Below, one piece after another: positions 5,751 to 5,959 of a DNA stretch of 5,959 bases. This DNA is from an uncultured Gemmatimonadota bacterium (lineage in GTDB: Bacteria; Gemmatimonadota; Gemmatimonadetes; Gemmatimonadales; Gemmatimonadaceae): assembly GCA_946479995.1 (NCBI GenBank), contig CAMLIU010000113.1:1-5959 (forward strand), read 5' to 3'. Every line of letters starts with the position of its first letter. The first letter of the stretch is position 1. Both the position numbers and the translations under genes were made by a program. The notes beneath the pieces were generated by a model, which was not told where the DNA came from, ran no database searches, and worked only from the letters and a program-made list of their open reading frames with translations.

Positions 5751-5959
5751 ATGCGAGAGTACCGGGGATCCGAAATCCGCAACATCGCGGTGGTCGGACA
5801 CGGAGGGAGCGGCAAGACCAGCCTGGTCGACGCCCTCGCCTTCGTGTCCGGCTCCAGTAAGCGCCACGGCAGCACTGCCGATGGCACCGCCCTCACCGAC
5901 ACCGCGCCTGAAGAGATAGAGCGCGGCTACTCCATCAACCTCGGCTGCGCATTCGCCGA
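5751..5959 (+). CDS. fusA: EF-G-family translational GTPase, N-terminal part (runs off right edge)
   Basis: The first 69 residues match the start of elongation factor G, the GTPase that moves tRNA and mRNA through the ribosome. MREYRGSEIRNIAVVGHGGS leads into the P-loop GHGGSGKTS (16-24), with Lys22 and Thr23 present. PEEIERGYSINL (53-64) occupies the switch I position, where classic EF-G has an ExERGITI-like sequence. GHGGSGKT in place of the usual AHxDAGKT, together with the altered switch I, points to the EF-G-like (EF-G2) branch. It may therefore be a second EF-G and not the main housekeeping copy, so the symbol is provisional. The start is well set: GAGAGAGG (5736-5743) lies 7 bases before the ATG. 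Domains II-V lie beyond the window. Confidence 0.92.
   Translation, partial: MREYRGSEIRNIAVVGHGGSGKTSLVDALAFVSGSSKRHGSTADGTALTDTAPEEIERGYSINLGCAFA

Overview
The window is high-GC DNA with strong GC bias at third codon positions. It holds six genes or gene parts and several regulatory or repeat structures. The style suggests a Gemmatimonadota-like bacterium: a GHGGSGKT-type EF-G, a ZU5-like lipoprotein, and a small membrane protein with a WRPLNAAAH motif. This assignment is inference from remembered family resemblance and was not tested by a search.

Layout. At the left edge, a lipoprotein gene runs leftward out of the window (182 to 1, minus strand). It is divergent, across about 170 bp, from a large plus-strand gene (351-3416, 1021 aa). 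The large protein reads as a degenerate GGDEF-like domain, then a STAND/AAA_16-type ATPase with a changed Walker A, then a long TPR-like helical region. Its last codons run into an AT-richer stretch holding a sigma70-like promoter, whose -10 hexamer includes the gene's own TAG stop. This promoter probably drives a 233-aa lipoprotein gene (3556-4257). Its leader can form a closing stem, a tight hairpin, a possible pseudoknot and a hairpin over the weak ribosome binding site.

A perfect 13-bp GC-rich hairpin (4279-4310) follows the lipoprotein gene. Next come a four-helix membrane protein (start 4325 preferred, 4265 possible; end 4786) and an unrecognised 179-aa soluble protein (4838-5377). The stop codon of the latter lies inside the left end of a roughly 178-bp palindromic element (5373-5550) with 19-bp terminal inverted repeats and GTAC-based heptamer repeats. 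It looks like a non-coding mobile or structural repeat. After about 200 bp without a gene, an EF-G-family GTPase begins at 5751 with a good ribosome binding site and runs off the right edge.

The genes do not form an obvious pathway. The large protein looks like a signalling or scaffold protein, the two lipoproteins act at the envelope, and EF-G belongs to translation. I see no tRNA, rRNA, CRISPR array or transposase. The strongest candidates for something undescribed are the structured leader at 3421-3555, the palindromic element at 5373-5550, and the large protein whose nucleotide-handling motifs are all altered.
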